Below, one piece after another: positions 32,570-44,155 of a stretch of DNA of 64,000 bases. Position numbers and translations under genes: made by a program. Source of the stretch: Euonymus europaeus (lineage: Eukaryota > Streptophyta > Magnoliopsida > Celastrales > Celastraceae); assembly GCA_963580455.1 (NCBI GenBank), contig OY756969.1:15906760-15970759 (forward strand), in the 5' to 3' direction. The notes below the pieces were generated by a model. The model searched no databases, was not told the origin of the DNA, and was given only the letters and a program-made list of their open reading frames with translations. Position 1 is the first letter of the stretch; each line of letters opens with the position of its first letter.

Positions 32570-33204
32570 CTACCTTTGGTACCTCTCCATCAGTTCCTGT
32601 ACTTTCGCCAAGTACTTGATCATACTTGGTCTTTTTGCTTCATATTCTCCTTTGATTTGCTCAGTGACCAACTGTGAGTCACTATGAACGATCAAATTTT
32701 TAACTTCCAGCTGCTCAGAAAGGCGTAGTCCTCCCAATACCGCCTCATATTCTGCCTTATTGTTTGAGGCCTTGAAGTTGAATCGCGAGAAATGTGCCAT
32801 GGTCATGCCCGCCTGGCCAAGCAGGAGAATGACAGCACTACTGCCTTCCTGGTTGGATGATCCATCCACAAATAATTGCCATTGTTCTGGGATAGTTTTG
32901 GCATTGTCCTGGTTGGTCTCTCTGTAACATCTGACTTTTGGAGGACATGTTTTAGTGGCTGGTCAGTCAAGACAATTATTGTATGTGCTTGGAAGTAAGG
33001 TCTTAGCTTCCTTGCTGCCACCATTAATGACAGAACTAGCTTCTCAGCATAGGAATACCTTGTCTCTACATTGATCATAACCTTGCTAATATAATACACC
33101 GGTCTTTGCACTTCGTCTACCTGACTCACTAGCACTGCGCTGACCGCATGTTGTGATACTGCTAGGTAGAGGTACAAAATTTCACCTTCCTTTGGACAAA
33201 TCAA
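32570..33204 (-). pseudogene. Tat dual RNase H region
   Basis: Two RNase H domains lie in tandem. The first (33204-32900) is the normal Ty3 type with LYLAVSQHAVSAVLV and VLTDQPLKHVL. The second (32869-32570) starts DGSSN and continues NNKAEYEAVLGGLRL and VHSDSQLV, the archaeal-type extra RNase H found in Tat lineage elements. They are in different frames with a short overlap, so a frameshift separates them. Region 32135-32569 is the broken linker to integrase. Confidence 0.82.
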
Positions 33205-33269
33205 GAGTGGAGGCTGGCCTAGATAGTCTTTAAGATTTTCAAAGGCAAGTTGACATTCAGGTGTCCATT

Positions 33270-34691
33270 CAAATTCCTTGGCCTTTTTTAATGCCCTGGA
33301 AGAATGGTTTGCATTTGTCTCCGGACCAAGCAGGAAACCTTCCTAGTGATGCTGCTCGGCCGATCAGCTTTTGAACGTCCTTGGCATTCTTTGGTGGTTC
33401 CATCTGAAGGATTGCTTGCACCTTTTTGGGATTCATCTCAATCCCCCTGCTTGTTACCAAAAAGCCAAGAAACTTCCCAAATGCCACTCCAAAGGCACAC
33501 TTTTATGGGTTAAGTTTCATTCCAAACCGATCAAGTGTATCAAAGACCTTATGCAGGTCAGTAGGGTGGTCTTCAGCTTTTTTGCTCTTTACCACCATAT
33601 CATCCACATAAGCCTCCATGGCATTACCTTATAGCAATATGTCCCCTCAGGGGTGATGAATGATGTTCCTTCTTGGTCTTCGGGATGCATCTTTATCTGA
33701 TGGTACCCCGAATAGGCATCCAAAAAGCTGAGGAGTTGATGTCCTGAGGTAGCGTCTACCAGCTGATCAATCTTTGGTAATGAATAGCTATCTTTAGGAC
33801 AAGATTTGTTTAGATCAGTGAAATCAACACACACATCCTCCATTTCCCATTGGCTTTCCTCACCACGACAACATTGGCCAGCCATTCAGGGTATTGGACT
33901 TCTCTGATGAAATCGGCATCTATCAGCTTCCTCACATCTTCCTTTATCGCTTCTTGGCGATCAGAAGCAAAGTTTCTTCTCTTCCGCTTAACTGGTCTAG
34001 CATTAGGTATAATGCTCAGTCGATGTGTTATCACATCAAGACTTATACCAGGCATCTCATTAGCACTCCATGCAAAAGTACCTACACTCCTAAAGAGCAG
34101 TTCAGTGATCTCCTTGGTCAATCCTTCTCCAAGTTGAGATCCAATATAGAATTTCCTTTCTAAGCCAACAATGATCTCGACTTTCCTCAATTCCTTCACT
34201 GGAGTTTTAAACACCTGCTCTTCTGCCCTCATATCCAGGCTGCCTACCGAGACCTTCTTCTTTTTCCTCTCTTTGAGTTCAGTGAAGTAGGTACTGCAGG
34301 AAGCCTTCTGATTCCCCTTAACTTCACCAACTCCCTTCGAGGTGGGGAACTTCATCTTTAAACAATAGGTTGAGACCACAGCTCTCACCCTGTTAAGTTG
34401 TGGTCTTCCTATGATGGCATTTTGTGAAGCTTTCACATCAACTACCAACATATCCACCATATGCATCACTGTCTTGGGTTGTGTTCCCAGTGTGACTGGA
34501 AGAGTTATCATTCCTTTTGGTATGACTGACTCTCCTGTGAACCCATACAAGGGTACTGAAGTTGGCTTTAGCCTTTCCTCCGAAAGCTTCATAACTTTGA
34601 AGGTATGGTAGAACAGGATGTCTGCTGCGCTCCCGTTATCAACCAAGATTTTCAAGACGTTGAAGTTGGCGATCACTGCCTCAACTACCAA
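33270..34691 (-). pseudogene. pol: Tat protease and reverse transcriptase
   Basis: Protease lies at about 34660-34300 with the Tat-type VDNGSAADIL active-site segment and IIGRPQLN. RT follows at 34150-33270: NARPVKRKRRNF, LIDADFIREVQYPEWLANVV, DLNKSCPKDSYSLPKID, LDAYSGYHQIKM (palm Asp) and the GFLVTSRGIE segment. The frame breaks near 33810 and again near 33590, where the YxDD box appears lost or degraded (MWMIWW reading). Enzyme function is not possible. Confidence 0.85.
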
Positions 34692-34961
34692 GGCGTCATC
34701 GTGAGGGACTTGAATACCTTCTTCATTCTTCTTTGAGAATGTAATAACCTCCTCATCCCTTTTGATCCTTTTTTCCTTGGTTGGCTGCTCAGTAAGGCGA
34801 GCATATGCTCTTCCAGTCGATGTACTTTCTCCACCTACTGCTAAACCTCCAATAATGACACCACAGAAATCAATTGTTCCTGCAGTGCCTCTCTCATGCG
34901 GAGGAGAGTCTTCCCTTCTTCGGGGCCTTCTATGGTCATCATCTTCTTTATTATCTCTCCT

Positions 34962-35376
34962 TCACTTTTCCTCTCGATTTGCAGTGTACTTCTTGAGGTG
35001 TCCTCTTCTTATCAACTCCTCAATTTCATCTTTTAACTGCCTGCAATCGTCAATATCATGACCGTGGTCCTTATGAAACCTATAATACTTATCTGTAAAC
35101 TTCCTCTTCTCTAGAGGAGTCTTCATCTCCTTTGGCCATCTAACTAGATTTTGGGCAACAATCTTTTTCAATACCTTTCTTAAGGGAGCATTTAGTGGGG
35201 TATAGTTACTGAAGCTAGTTGGTGGGCCAGTTTGAGACTTCCTAGAAGATTGTTCTTCTCGACTACTATCCTCCCTTCCTGATCTCTTATCATTGCCTGG
35301 TCGGCCACCTCCTGACCCTCCTGGGCGGCCCTTATCACCAAAGCCCCTAGCCCGGTCAGGGGAGGTTCGTATTGCA
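34962..35376 (-). pseudogene. gag: Tat gag C-terminal fragment
   Basis: Encodes the C-terminal part of Tat gag with the segment YYRFHKDHGHDIDDCRQLKDEIEEL, here described by its key HxxHGHxxxxC spacing, and the trailing RRGHLKKY. The N-terminal capsid part is missing. The reading frame runs on past 35376 only because it happens to be open antisense to the FAR1-like sequence. Confidence 0.75.
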
Positions 35377-35875
35377 AAAGGGGAAGACTTATTGTATTTG
35401 ACACTACTTATAACACAAATCACTATGGCATGATATTTGCTCCATTTGTCGGCGTGAATCATCATGGCCAAACTACTCTATTCGGGTGTGCTTTCTTAGG
35501 TGACGAGACAGCATATACATTTTCATGGCTTCTACAATAATTTTTGATAGCCATGCCAGCTGGAGCACCCAAAATGATTATCACTGACCAGGATCCTGCT
35601 AAGAGGACTTGCATCAAATATACTTGATAATGCTTGTCTGAATCAGGACACATTTGAGTTAGTGAAGGAGACATTTGAGTCTCCCAATGAGAGACTAAAG
35701 GTCTTGGTCTTGACTTCAAAAGATGGAACTCAATCTCAACCTAGTGTTTGTGTTTCAGAACCTACCTATTATGAGCCGAAGCAAGTTAGGGCGAAAGGTT
35801 GCGGGAAGAGATTGATAGGTGGGAAAGAAATAGCCATAAAAAAAATAGACGATGTAATGGGTGAGGATTGTTAGG
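35377..35875 (+). pseudogene. FAR1/FHY3-like (MULE-transposase-derived) pseudogene fragment
   Basis: Plus-strand translation reads VFDTTYNTNHYGMIFAPFVG, then FGCAFLGDETAYTFSWLLQ and PKMIITDQDPA, which is the MULE-type transposase core kept in FAR1-related sequences. It has an in-frame TAA at about 35538 and a TGA at about 35620. The tail (35660-35874; RAKGCGKRLIGGKE) matches the C-terminal low-complexity end of that family. The SWIM zinc finger and several hundred codons between are gone. It is either a decayed domesticated gene or a MULE transposase relic. Confidence 0.75.
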
Positions 35876-36576
35876 GCAATCACATGACAAACGAAATTGT
35901 CTAGCATTGAACAATTCTTGAGTTTGTATGTATGCTACTGCTGCTATTGGAGTGTTCATTTTGCTAATGTTTGAGGCTAATATTGTGTTATTGTTATGGA
36001 CCTCTTGGTAATGTTTGTATGTTATTTTTTGTTGATGTATCTACACTATATATATGAGTAAGAGATGTTGTTGTTGATTTGTATGTCATTTGTTGCTGAT
36101 ATTAATGGTTGCACCATAATAGATGCTGCAATTGTTTGTATGTATGCTGTAAATGGACCCAGCCAAACTCAATTGGATTCAAGAACAATCTACAAACTCA
36201 ATATACAAGTGTAATACTCAATATACATTATTTCCAACCTCCCAAATGTTACATTCTTCCCAACCTCTCAAATGATACAGAGCCAGAGCAACACACATTA
36301 CAATTCTCATTTATAAATACGTTGTAAATAAATCACAACAGATTTAATGAAATAAAACAAAAACAATTTTCATTTATAATTTCCAAAATTTGGATCCTCA
36401 TCGGTCGACCAATTAATGCATCATTATCATCATCATCACTCTTTGGATCCTTGTGACCTAATGAACGATCCATTGGCGAGAGGACACAAAGATTAAACAA
36501 ATATTCATGTCCCAAAAACCCACACCTACAAAAATATTTATAAAAATGGAATTATCAAACGATTTGGGAGCACAAT
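35876..36576. other. Intergenic, no recognised gene
   Basis: AT-rich DNA following the FAR1-like fragment. A 60-codon minus-strand frame (36333-36515) is not recognised. Confidence 0.5.
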
Positions 36577-36579
36577 ACT

Positions 36580-37839
36580 GTGCCTGTTTGGTAGTGCTAT
36601 GAGGTGCTGTGTGGTGCTGTGAGATATAAAACTGTGGTGCTGTGAGGTGAGTTTAAACGCAGTTAGGCGTTTGGCATCTCATTTTTAAAACTGCGGTGAG
36701 TTGAGTTTCAATGCAGTTTAGTTTTTTTTTTATTGTAATTTGCAATATTAATTTTAATATCAATTACATTAACCTTAATTCATTACATATTTTAATAAGT
36801 ATATGAAAATTAATAAAGGTAACACAATTATAAATATATGTAATCCATTCATCACAAATTACATCACAAATACATCTAAAAAATACATACAACTAACTAA
36901 TACTAACAGCCTTTTGCTTTATGCTTGGATTTGAAAGGAATCTTCTTTCCTGGGATAGTTTTATCTTCCAGGAATGAGAAGTTTACTATGCTTTCTGGTT
37001 TTTTCTCTTTTGTATGCTTGCTCAGCCTTGAAAACTTCACCTCCCTCAACCACGAATGCATACCAAAATTAATAATTTTGCACAAATGCATACCAATTAA
37101 ATTGAACTGCCTTCGTTTTCCTTCAAGTACATCAGGCCTCAGTCTCTGCGACAAAGAAACAAACACCTCATCTTCTAAAAATCTAGCCCGCAAAAGTTTA
37201 CTCAGTATATCATTGAAATATTATAACTAATGGTCCAAATTAATCACCTTAACTAGCACTATAGCATCCAATACTTCTTGCTCAGGAGAAGCCCGCTAAC
37301 ATCCGAACAAATATAAGCAAAACAAAGTTAAATGTTAAATGGACCGCACGATTTGGGGTGTGGAGAAGGAAGCAATATCCATGCCCCATTGGACCGCACG
37401 CTTAGCTTCCCGCTTCTTCTGGTTGCGGCTCTTCCTCTCCTCTTGCGGCTCTTCCTCTCCTCGTCACTACAATCCTCTTCTTCTGGATTGGACGGCGGAG
37501 AAGCATCTCGTAATCTGAGCCTGCGGGAGCGTTGATGGATGCCTCGGCGAGTGAAGATTACACTGGGAAATGAGAGACTACGAGAGGTTGCTGTCGTGGT
37601 TACAATAGATGGCGGGGATAAGGTATGCTTAGGTTGCGCGATCGGATTTGGCTGTTCGGTGATGCACGCGAGCGCTCGATCTGAAGAGAAGGAGAGTAGG
37701 GCTTGCAAACGTGGTACTAACCACTTTTACCTAGCTGCTGGCCGGATCGTGATTTCTGTGGGCTGCCAAACAAAAAAAAGGCCCGTTGCGGCAATGTAAA
37801 ACGTGAACGTGGGCCTCAATCGTGTGTCCAAACAGGCAC
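36580..37839. mobile_element. Non-autonomous DNA transposon with 12-bp TIRs and ACT target duplication
   Basis: Ends GTGCCTGTTTGG (36580-36591) and CCAAACAGGCAC (37828-37839) are perfect inverted repeats, each flanked by ACT (36577-36579, 37840-37842). The left subterminal region has four copies of a GTGCTGTGAGG-like word (36593-36645), as in transposase-binding subterminal repeats. The interior has two minus-strand frames: 36903-37193 (basic, unrecognised) and 37328-37708 (Arg/Ser-rich, GC-rich), the latter possibly captured host DNA. The 3-bp duplication suggests PIF/Harbinger-like movement, but ACT is not the usual TWA target. Confidence 0.65.
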
Positions 37840-37842
37840 ACT

Positions 37843-38127
37843 GTATCTCACAGTCTACCTTTGTTTTCTTCAACTTTATCCTGCAAACCCAAAATCAATA
37901 AATAAATAAATAACAAATATTTCAAAATCTAAATTATTAATAGATGTAGAAAAAATAAAATCAAGGACTTGGCTCTTCTGTTCTGAAACCAAACTTCCAC
38001 TTGTCAAGGACGAAGACTTGTTTTGCCAAACCAAGCTTTTGCTTCTGCCATTAATTTAGACCGATCAAACCTTAATATTTATAAGAAGAGTTTATGAGGG
38101 AGAAAAGAAAAGGAAAACCCAGATAAA
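37843..38127. other. Intergenic, no recognised gene
   Basis: No coding signal recognised. Contains a short AAATA repeat near 37900. Confidence 0.4.
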
Positions 38128-38328
38128 TCACTTACGGGTTTCAGAGTATTGTACGTGTTCTTTGAAGCTTTCTTCGACAAAAGCAGATTGTTCTTTAGAA
38201 AGCCTGAGTTTCTTTCGGGTCAATCTGGGTCGCAACATCGAAGATCCAATCCGTTGCGGAGTCGCGATTCCCCTAGACGGAACCAGAGAGAGGAGGAGAG
38301 TGAGAGATTGAAAGTAAAGTAGAAACAT
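38128..38328 (-). pseudogene. HD-Zip class II homeobox fragment
   Basis: The minus-strand frame contains TRKKLRLSKEQSAFVEESF followed by KEH at 38220-38155, which is the start of the homeodomain of plant HD-Zip II transcription factors (HAT/ATHB-2 group). After KEH the sequence departs from the expected STLNPKQK by what looks like a small deletion, then stops. The rest of the homeodomain, the leucine zipper and the CPSCE motif are absent. It is probably a gene fragment carried or left by a transposon. Upstream residues are unrelated to the family. Confidence 0.7.
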
Positions 38329-38390
38329 AAAATATTAAAATATTATATAAAATTTTAAAATGTTTGACTGGCCATTGCCGTTGGCCAGTT

Positions 38391-38509
38391 CATTACATGA
38401 CAGTTCACAACCACATCAAGTTGATGTCTATAAACAACAGAGTCCATAGTTCCATACAACTATTATTATAGCAATATCAATCTCACTATAGCAACTCAAT
38501 CATACTAAC

Positions 38510-38540
<31 letters not shown>

Positions 38541-39442
38541 TACTTATACATGCAATTACAGGAATTATAAAATTAATATTCTTTCAGCATGCAATTTTGT
38601 GACACAGGTGAATATTATTTACCGTCGTATGCTTTTCCAACAATAAACCTCTTTTAAACTTTTGAAGAATTCCAAAATAACATCACAATTTATTATTACT
38701 AATTCCATTATTTAAATTTAAATTTACTTTTATTCTGAACTGGGTCTGCCCCAACTCAATTGGGTCGGGTCAACCCGGTATTGTCTCTCCCTCACGCGGG
38801 TCTAGCAAACCCGTACGAGTTCATTTCTGATTAGTCATCGGTGACAGCGTGGTGGGACACACGGCAGGATCCAAACGATAGACAGTGACACGGGAAGACC
38901 AGCGCCGGTGTTAGTTACCTGTTTCTTGATCGGAGATCGAAGAATTCCGACTTCAAAGATCTCGATAGCCATGCATCTCCCCCTTCGTTGTCGGCTTTAA
39001 TATCCTCCATTGAATCCGAAAACAGGCTTCACTGAACTCCCCTCACCATTATCTTTCTTTTGACACTGGACTTGTCTCAATCCGTTGCGAAATCGCCGTA
39101 CCGCCTCTCCGTCGCCACCGTTCACCCGTTCCCAAAATTTCTAGTTTAGGGTTCTCAATTTCTGTGCCAATATCTTTTTATTTTATTTTATGTTATTTTG
39201 TTTTCCTGCCCATTTTACCTTTATGCCCCCGCTTTCTAGTTTAATTACACTACCAACCACTATTATTTACCAACTTGCCATTACCAATATCTTCATTTGA
39301 ATTATCCCGTTTCCCACTTCTAAAATTCACGGTAATTTCATCTTACCTCCGATTTCAATAATTCTTTCGCTCATAAATTTTATTTCTCATATAGAATTTA
39401 TGAAACATGTTTTGATTTTATTCAATTCCATTTCACATATTC
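38391..39442 (-). repeat. LTR family A, partial copy 1 (minus)
   Basis: About 1.05 kb closely similar to 42911-43880. It begins at attacatgacag and ends in cacatat, lacking the last 55-60 bp of the family terminus. It contains a (TA)/(CA) microsatellite at 38512-38541. It abuts another LTR end at 39443. Confidence 0.7.
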
Positions 39443-41560
39443 TGTAACACCCTGACCTTGTAGGCGCTACTGTTTGAACCCAACTATTATACGAAAAATG
39501 TATAATCCTCACATTATCAAAATGATATTTAATCTACCCATTTTTACCGAAAATCCGGCAGCATCTCCCTGTATATCGGAGAATGTCCACCTGAAACGCA
39601 ACACAAATTTATCCAACCATATAAGGCCTCCAGCCGTCACATCACATGCATTCACAATCCTAGGCAGGGCCTCAGGCCATCTACATCATGCATTCGTAAA
39701 ACATAATTAAGCACAACATCCGTTTATGTATCAACATGCAATTAACCGTAAAGTTCACATCGAGGTGTAGGAGTCCTAACACAAGGCACCCTCCTAACCG
39801 CACCACCACACACCGACAAGGTGTTCACATATATAATTCGAATACACATCGTCAACCCACAAATATATTAATTAACAAAATAAAGGAGGTCAATCCTTTA
39901 ACCTATTCCCAACCTAGTGTCTCCAGGTGGCACCACGTCATCCCGCCTCCTACAGATCCGTAGCGCCGGTATCATTACCAGTCTCACCTGTGTGGGAAGG
40001 AAAGAAGTAAAGGGTGAGCAATGGCTCAGTAGGGGTAAAACAAGATAGCATAATATATAAGCTGAATTTTTAAAGAAGTCAATGCAGCAGCATGCTAAAG
40101 ACTATAAACCATCATATCAAATACTCAAAATTAGCAGTCCCGTTTCCTCCCAGTGAGTACTGCTAGGATGATACCTCGACATCCATCCCAACACATCGAC
40201 TTCGGTGAACACCGCCACCTTACAACTCATAAGGAAAATATGACCAATTACAAGGCGCCAGCCTTGTCCATACTGACTCGGGTTCCTTGAACCGATCCCT
40301 CGGGACCCCAGTACGTTGCCTCATAAGGATGTCATCCGGTTGCAACCAAGCCAGGGTTCCACAACCTTCCACCCATATGACGTTCAAACAACCTACGGAA
40401 GTCATGAATCCATACTCGTACTTCCATGTGGCTCTAATGCAACAATGTCGTGCCATGGAATCAATAAAGATATAAACATATCTTAGTTATATAGATAACT
40501 ACTCATGATGCATGAACATGAACCATACATGCTTGGTATAAGACCAAACAATCAATCGGGAATGCAATCTAACATTTTATGAAACACGAGAACAATCCTA
40601 GGTTCGTTCTTCCTTAGGAAGCAAGTAAGGATAGAACACAAATATAAAGACCAATAAAGAGAGAATCCGCAATTAAAATATTAAAACGAGAACGAATAGA
40701 ATGGGCTAGAATCCCCTACCTCGAATCCACGTAATTTCACAAAAATCAGAAATTTCCAAATTCTAGGGTTTGAACCCCCAACCTAATATATGGCAAATTC
40801 ACAACCCATTTTACAATTTATATCTCTCCAATAACATATACAAATGTAAATTAAACCATAATTTCAAAGAATCCTACCTTTCTCTCTCTAGAATTTCCAC
40901 CCAAAGCTCTCAAGCTTGAAAATCTTCCAATCAACTCAAATCTAACAAATACATACACAATTAAGTATAAATCAACCTATTTAAACCTCATTATCTCAAA
41001 TAATCAAAATTCAAGCTCTAATCTACAAAACTCATAAAAACCTAACTATGAAAATCTATAGAAAACTTACCTTAAAATCACAAATCCTCCTTTAATCCTT
41101 CTTGAAACATGCTAAGCTCCATATATTCTTCAAAACCCAACTTTAATCCTTCCTAACTCCTTCTTTCTCCTTATCTCTCTCTCGGCATCGCATGCTCTAT
41201 TTCTTTCATTTCATTCTATATTTTTTTTTATTTAAATAAACTACTTGGACTTGGCCACAAATTGGCCAACTCACGTGAGCAATTTGTGGCCCATAATTGC
41301 CCACTTTCGGTGGGCAATTACATGCCCACCGAAAGTGGACACTTATTGTTTTTTTTAAGTTAATTAATAAAATTTACTTATTTAATTTTATTAATTACTA
41401 ATCCATTCGTAGTCTAGTTTAACCCAATACTTGGTATTCTCCCAAACTCGAAATAACAATTTAATTGCTATTGATTTCGATAACTACATCTTGTAACTCA
41501 CACAATCTATTTATTATATCTCCTTTAATATGTATTTACAAACATCCAGGCAAAATCCCA
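39443..41560 (-). repeat. LTR-like sequence family B (minus), upper end uncertain
   Basis: The lower end TGTAACACCCTGAC is the reverse complement of a Ty3 LTR 3' end (GTCAGGGTGTTACA). Within it, 39978-40030 read in reverse gives ctgagccattgctcaccc followed by cacacaggtgag, a pattern shared with Ty3 LTRs nearby. No coding domain. The upper boundary could not be placed. No primer site lies below 39443, so this may be a solo or truncated LTR inserted in family A. Confidence 0.4.
41253..41338. repeat. Two adjacent hairpins
   Basis: Arms GGCCACAAATT (41253-41263) and AATTTGTGGCC (41281-41291) enclose a CTCACGTGAG palindrome. Immediately after, a perfect 16-bp arm pair lies at 41301-41316 and 41323-41338 around ATTACA. 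Confidence 0.8.
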
Positions 41561-42299
41561 AATATGTACTGTATTCACTGTAAAACATAATAAACCGTAT
41601 TTCACTTCATTCCAATGCACATTTTCAAGTAATCATCCACACAAACATCTTACTTAAGTACTCATATATTCCATTGTATAAGAACACCTATAGGGACAAA
41701 TATTTTTTGCATTCCTAGTAAAATAATTACTAGTAAAATTACTTCTATTAATTTAATTATTTTTAATATATGTGATACCAAAGGGTTTTAACTTCCCCGG
41801 GCCGGTGAATACCACTACCAGTATTAGATTATTATGTTCTATAACCTTACGATCTATCCTTTTTCAATACCATAGTGATCCAAACATTTAATGAATCACC
41901 CAAGCATAAATAAAAATATATTCTCCAATTCCCTTAATGATAAATTAATCATGAATACACCTATCATGACATTCTAGCATTTAAAGATCATACTCTACCA
42001 GTTCTTCTATATATAAGAAGAACCCAATTAATGCTAGAATAAATATAGCTAAGCATCATCTATCTCTAATTAACTAAACTCCTTAAATAACTCAAATCAA
42101 GCATCTTAATTCCGATGAGCATTTAACAATCATAACCTCATAATGGTAATTAAATCAGTAACGTCCAATATATATTTCTTGGCCTCATTTTGCGAACTTT
42201 TGTTTGGTCACGATAACCTGAAATACTAGCAACAACCTTAAAGCTTAAATAAAAGTTAATATTCTTGTCATGGACTATCAAAACCTAACTTTCGCACAT
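41561..42299 (-). other. Retroelement internal remnant, no gene
   Basis: AT-rich. The block at 41840-41895 (ccttacgatctatc...catagtgatccaaa) is related to 50728-50766, which lies just inside a 3' LTR, so this is probably 3' internal DNA of a related minus-strand element. Confidence 0.35.
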
Positions 42300-43942
42300 G
42301 AGCATCCTTTTTCATGGATTCACGGCAGCATCAACTCCTATGTCAGCAAAATCATCAACGAACTCCGTACCTGTGACACAGAACTTAGTGAGTCGAGGAC
42401 CAACAAGTAATACTTATGCATGAATGCACATGAACATCATCATTAGAAAATAGTCAGCCATTTAAATTATTTTTTCAGTACTCAGACCCTTAACCTAGGT
42501 AAACTGCTACAAAGCAACCAGTCAAGATTTTCTATCTAATACTCTACCATAGAGCACATTCAATCAACATCTGTACCCCTTACTCATTTTCCTTTTTCCT
42601 TTTCCTTTTCATTTAACAGTACCTTATAAACCTTTCTCTTTCCAGTACATCATACCTGTAGCAGTAATACCTAGTTCGTGAAAATATTTTCCCTTAATGT
42701 GTATGTCATGTATGCCATGATATGCTATGATTCATGCAGTGTGACCATTAACTGTAACCTCTATACATCATCACATAGCAGTTCACCATCCACAGATAAC
42801 TCATCATCACTAATTCAGTCTCATAAACACAACACAATTAACGTATATATTACTATACAGATAACACATCTTCATAAATTTGGCTTACATATATATATAT
42901 ATATATATAATTACATGACAGTTCATAACCACATCAACTTGATGTCTATAATCAACAGAGTTCATACAACTATTATTATAACAATATCAATCTCATTATA
43001 GCAACTCAATCATACTAACATATATACACCCACACACACACACACTTATACATACAATTACAGGAATTATAAAATTAATAATCCTTCAGCATGCAATTCC
43101 ATGACATAGGTGAGTATTACTTACCGTCGCATGCTTTTCCAATAATAAACCTCTTTTAAACTTTTGAAGAATTTGTTCCTAAAATTCGAAAATAACATCA
43201 CATTTTATTATTACTAAGTCCATTATTTAAATTTAAATTTATTTTTATTCTGAACTGGGTCTGCCCAACCCAATCGGGTCAGGTCAACCCAGTGTTGTTT
43301 CTCCCTCACACGGGTCTAGCAGACACGTGTGGGTTCATTTCCGGGAAGACCAGTGCCGGTGTTAGTTACTTGTTTTGGGATCAGAGATCGAGAAATTTTG
43401 GCTTTAAAGATCTCGACAGCCGTGGCGTCTCCCTCTTCGTTGCCGGCTTGAATCTCCTCCGTTTAATCCGAAACAGGCTTCATTGAACTCGCCTCACCAT
43501 TATCCTTCTTTCGACACCGGACTTGTCTCAATCCGTTGCGAAATTGCCGTACTGCCTCTCCATCGCCGCCGTTCCCCAAATTTCCATGTTAGGGTTCTTG
43601 ATTTCCGTGCCAATAAATTTTTATTTTATTTTACGTTATTTGGTTTTCCAGCCCCTTTTACCTTTATGGTCCCGCTTTCTAGTTTAATTACACGTACCAA
43701 CCACCATTATTTATCAACTTGCCATTACGAATATCTTCATTTGTATTATCCCTTTTCCCACTTCTAAAATTTACGGTAATTTCATCTTACCTCCGATTTA
43801 AATAATTCTTTCGCTCATAAATTTTATTTCTCATATAGAATTTATGAAACATATTTTGATTTTATTTAATTCCATTTCACATATGCACCTTCAATCTAAC
43901 CAATCCTAATATTTAACATGCCTAAACACTTGGGGTATTACA
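42300..43942 (-). repeat. LTR family A, copy 2 (minus)
   Basis: On the minus strand it starts TGTAATACCCC (43942) and includes words shared with the Tekay LTR (tactgctacagg near 42655, gtagcagtttacc near 42500). Its upper 1 kb is repeated at 38391-39442. Lower end is approximate. TA and CA microsatellites lie at 42887-42909 and 43027-43044. The following base string cacagtgtgg is outside the LTR. Confidence 0.6.
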
Positions 43943-44155
43943 CACAGTGTGGAAAATTTGTTTGAGCATCCAGTTCCTTAAAGTAAGCCTCCATTTAAAA
44001 CCCTGCAAAACAAAAAATGAATTAGTTTGAAAATAGAACATTACCATCCAACCCTGAATTTCATATGGTTCACACAAGTCCCCTCAAACACTCGTGTTTC
44101 CCTTTTACTAACATCATTTGTCCCACACAGTCTCACTCATGTTTGACTCTCGTCC
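43943..44155. other. Short spacer, nothing recognised
   Basis: No coding or repeat signal found beyond its position between an LTR end and a LINE fragment. Confidence 0.4.

Larger units (their letters stand above)
28068..35376 (-). mobile_element. Ty3/gypsy Tat-type LTR retrotransposon, minus strand, 5' truncated
   Basis: In minus orientation: partial gag (35376-34962), protease (34691-34300), RT (34150-33270), RNase H (33204-32900), an additional archaeal-type RNase H (32869-32570), integrase (32134-31176), an antisense accessory ORF region (30502-29349) and a 3' LTR (28733-28068). The second RNase H and a long 3' region with an antisense ORF mark the Tat lineage (as in Grande). The 5' LTR, primer site and the start of gag are missing, cut at a junction with a FAR1-like gene at about 35376. 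Numerous stops and frameshifts make it inactive. Confidence 0.85.
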
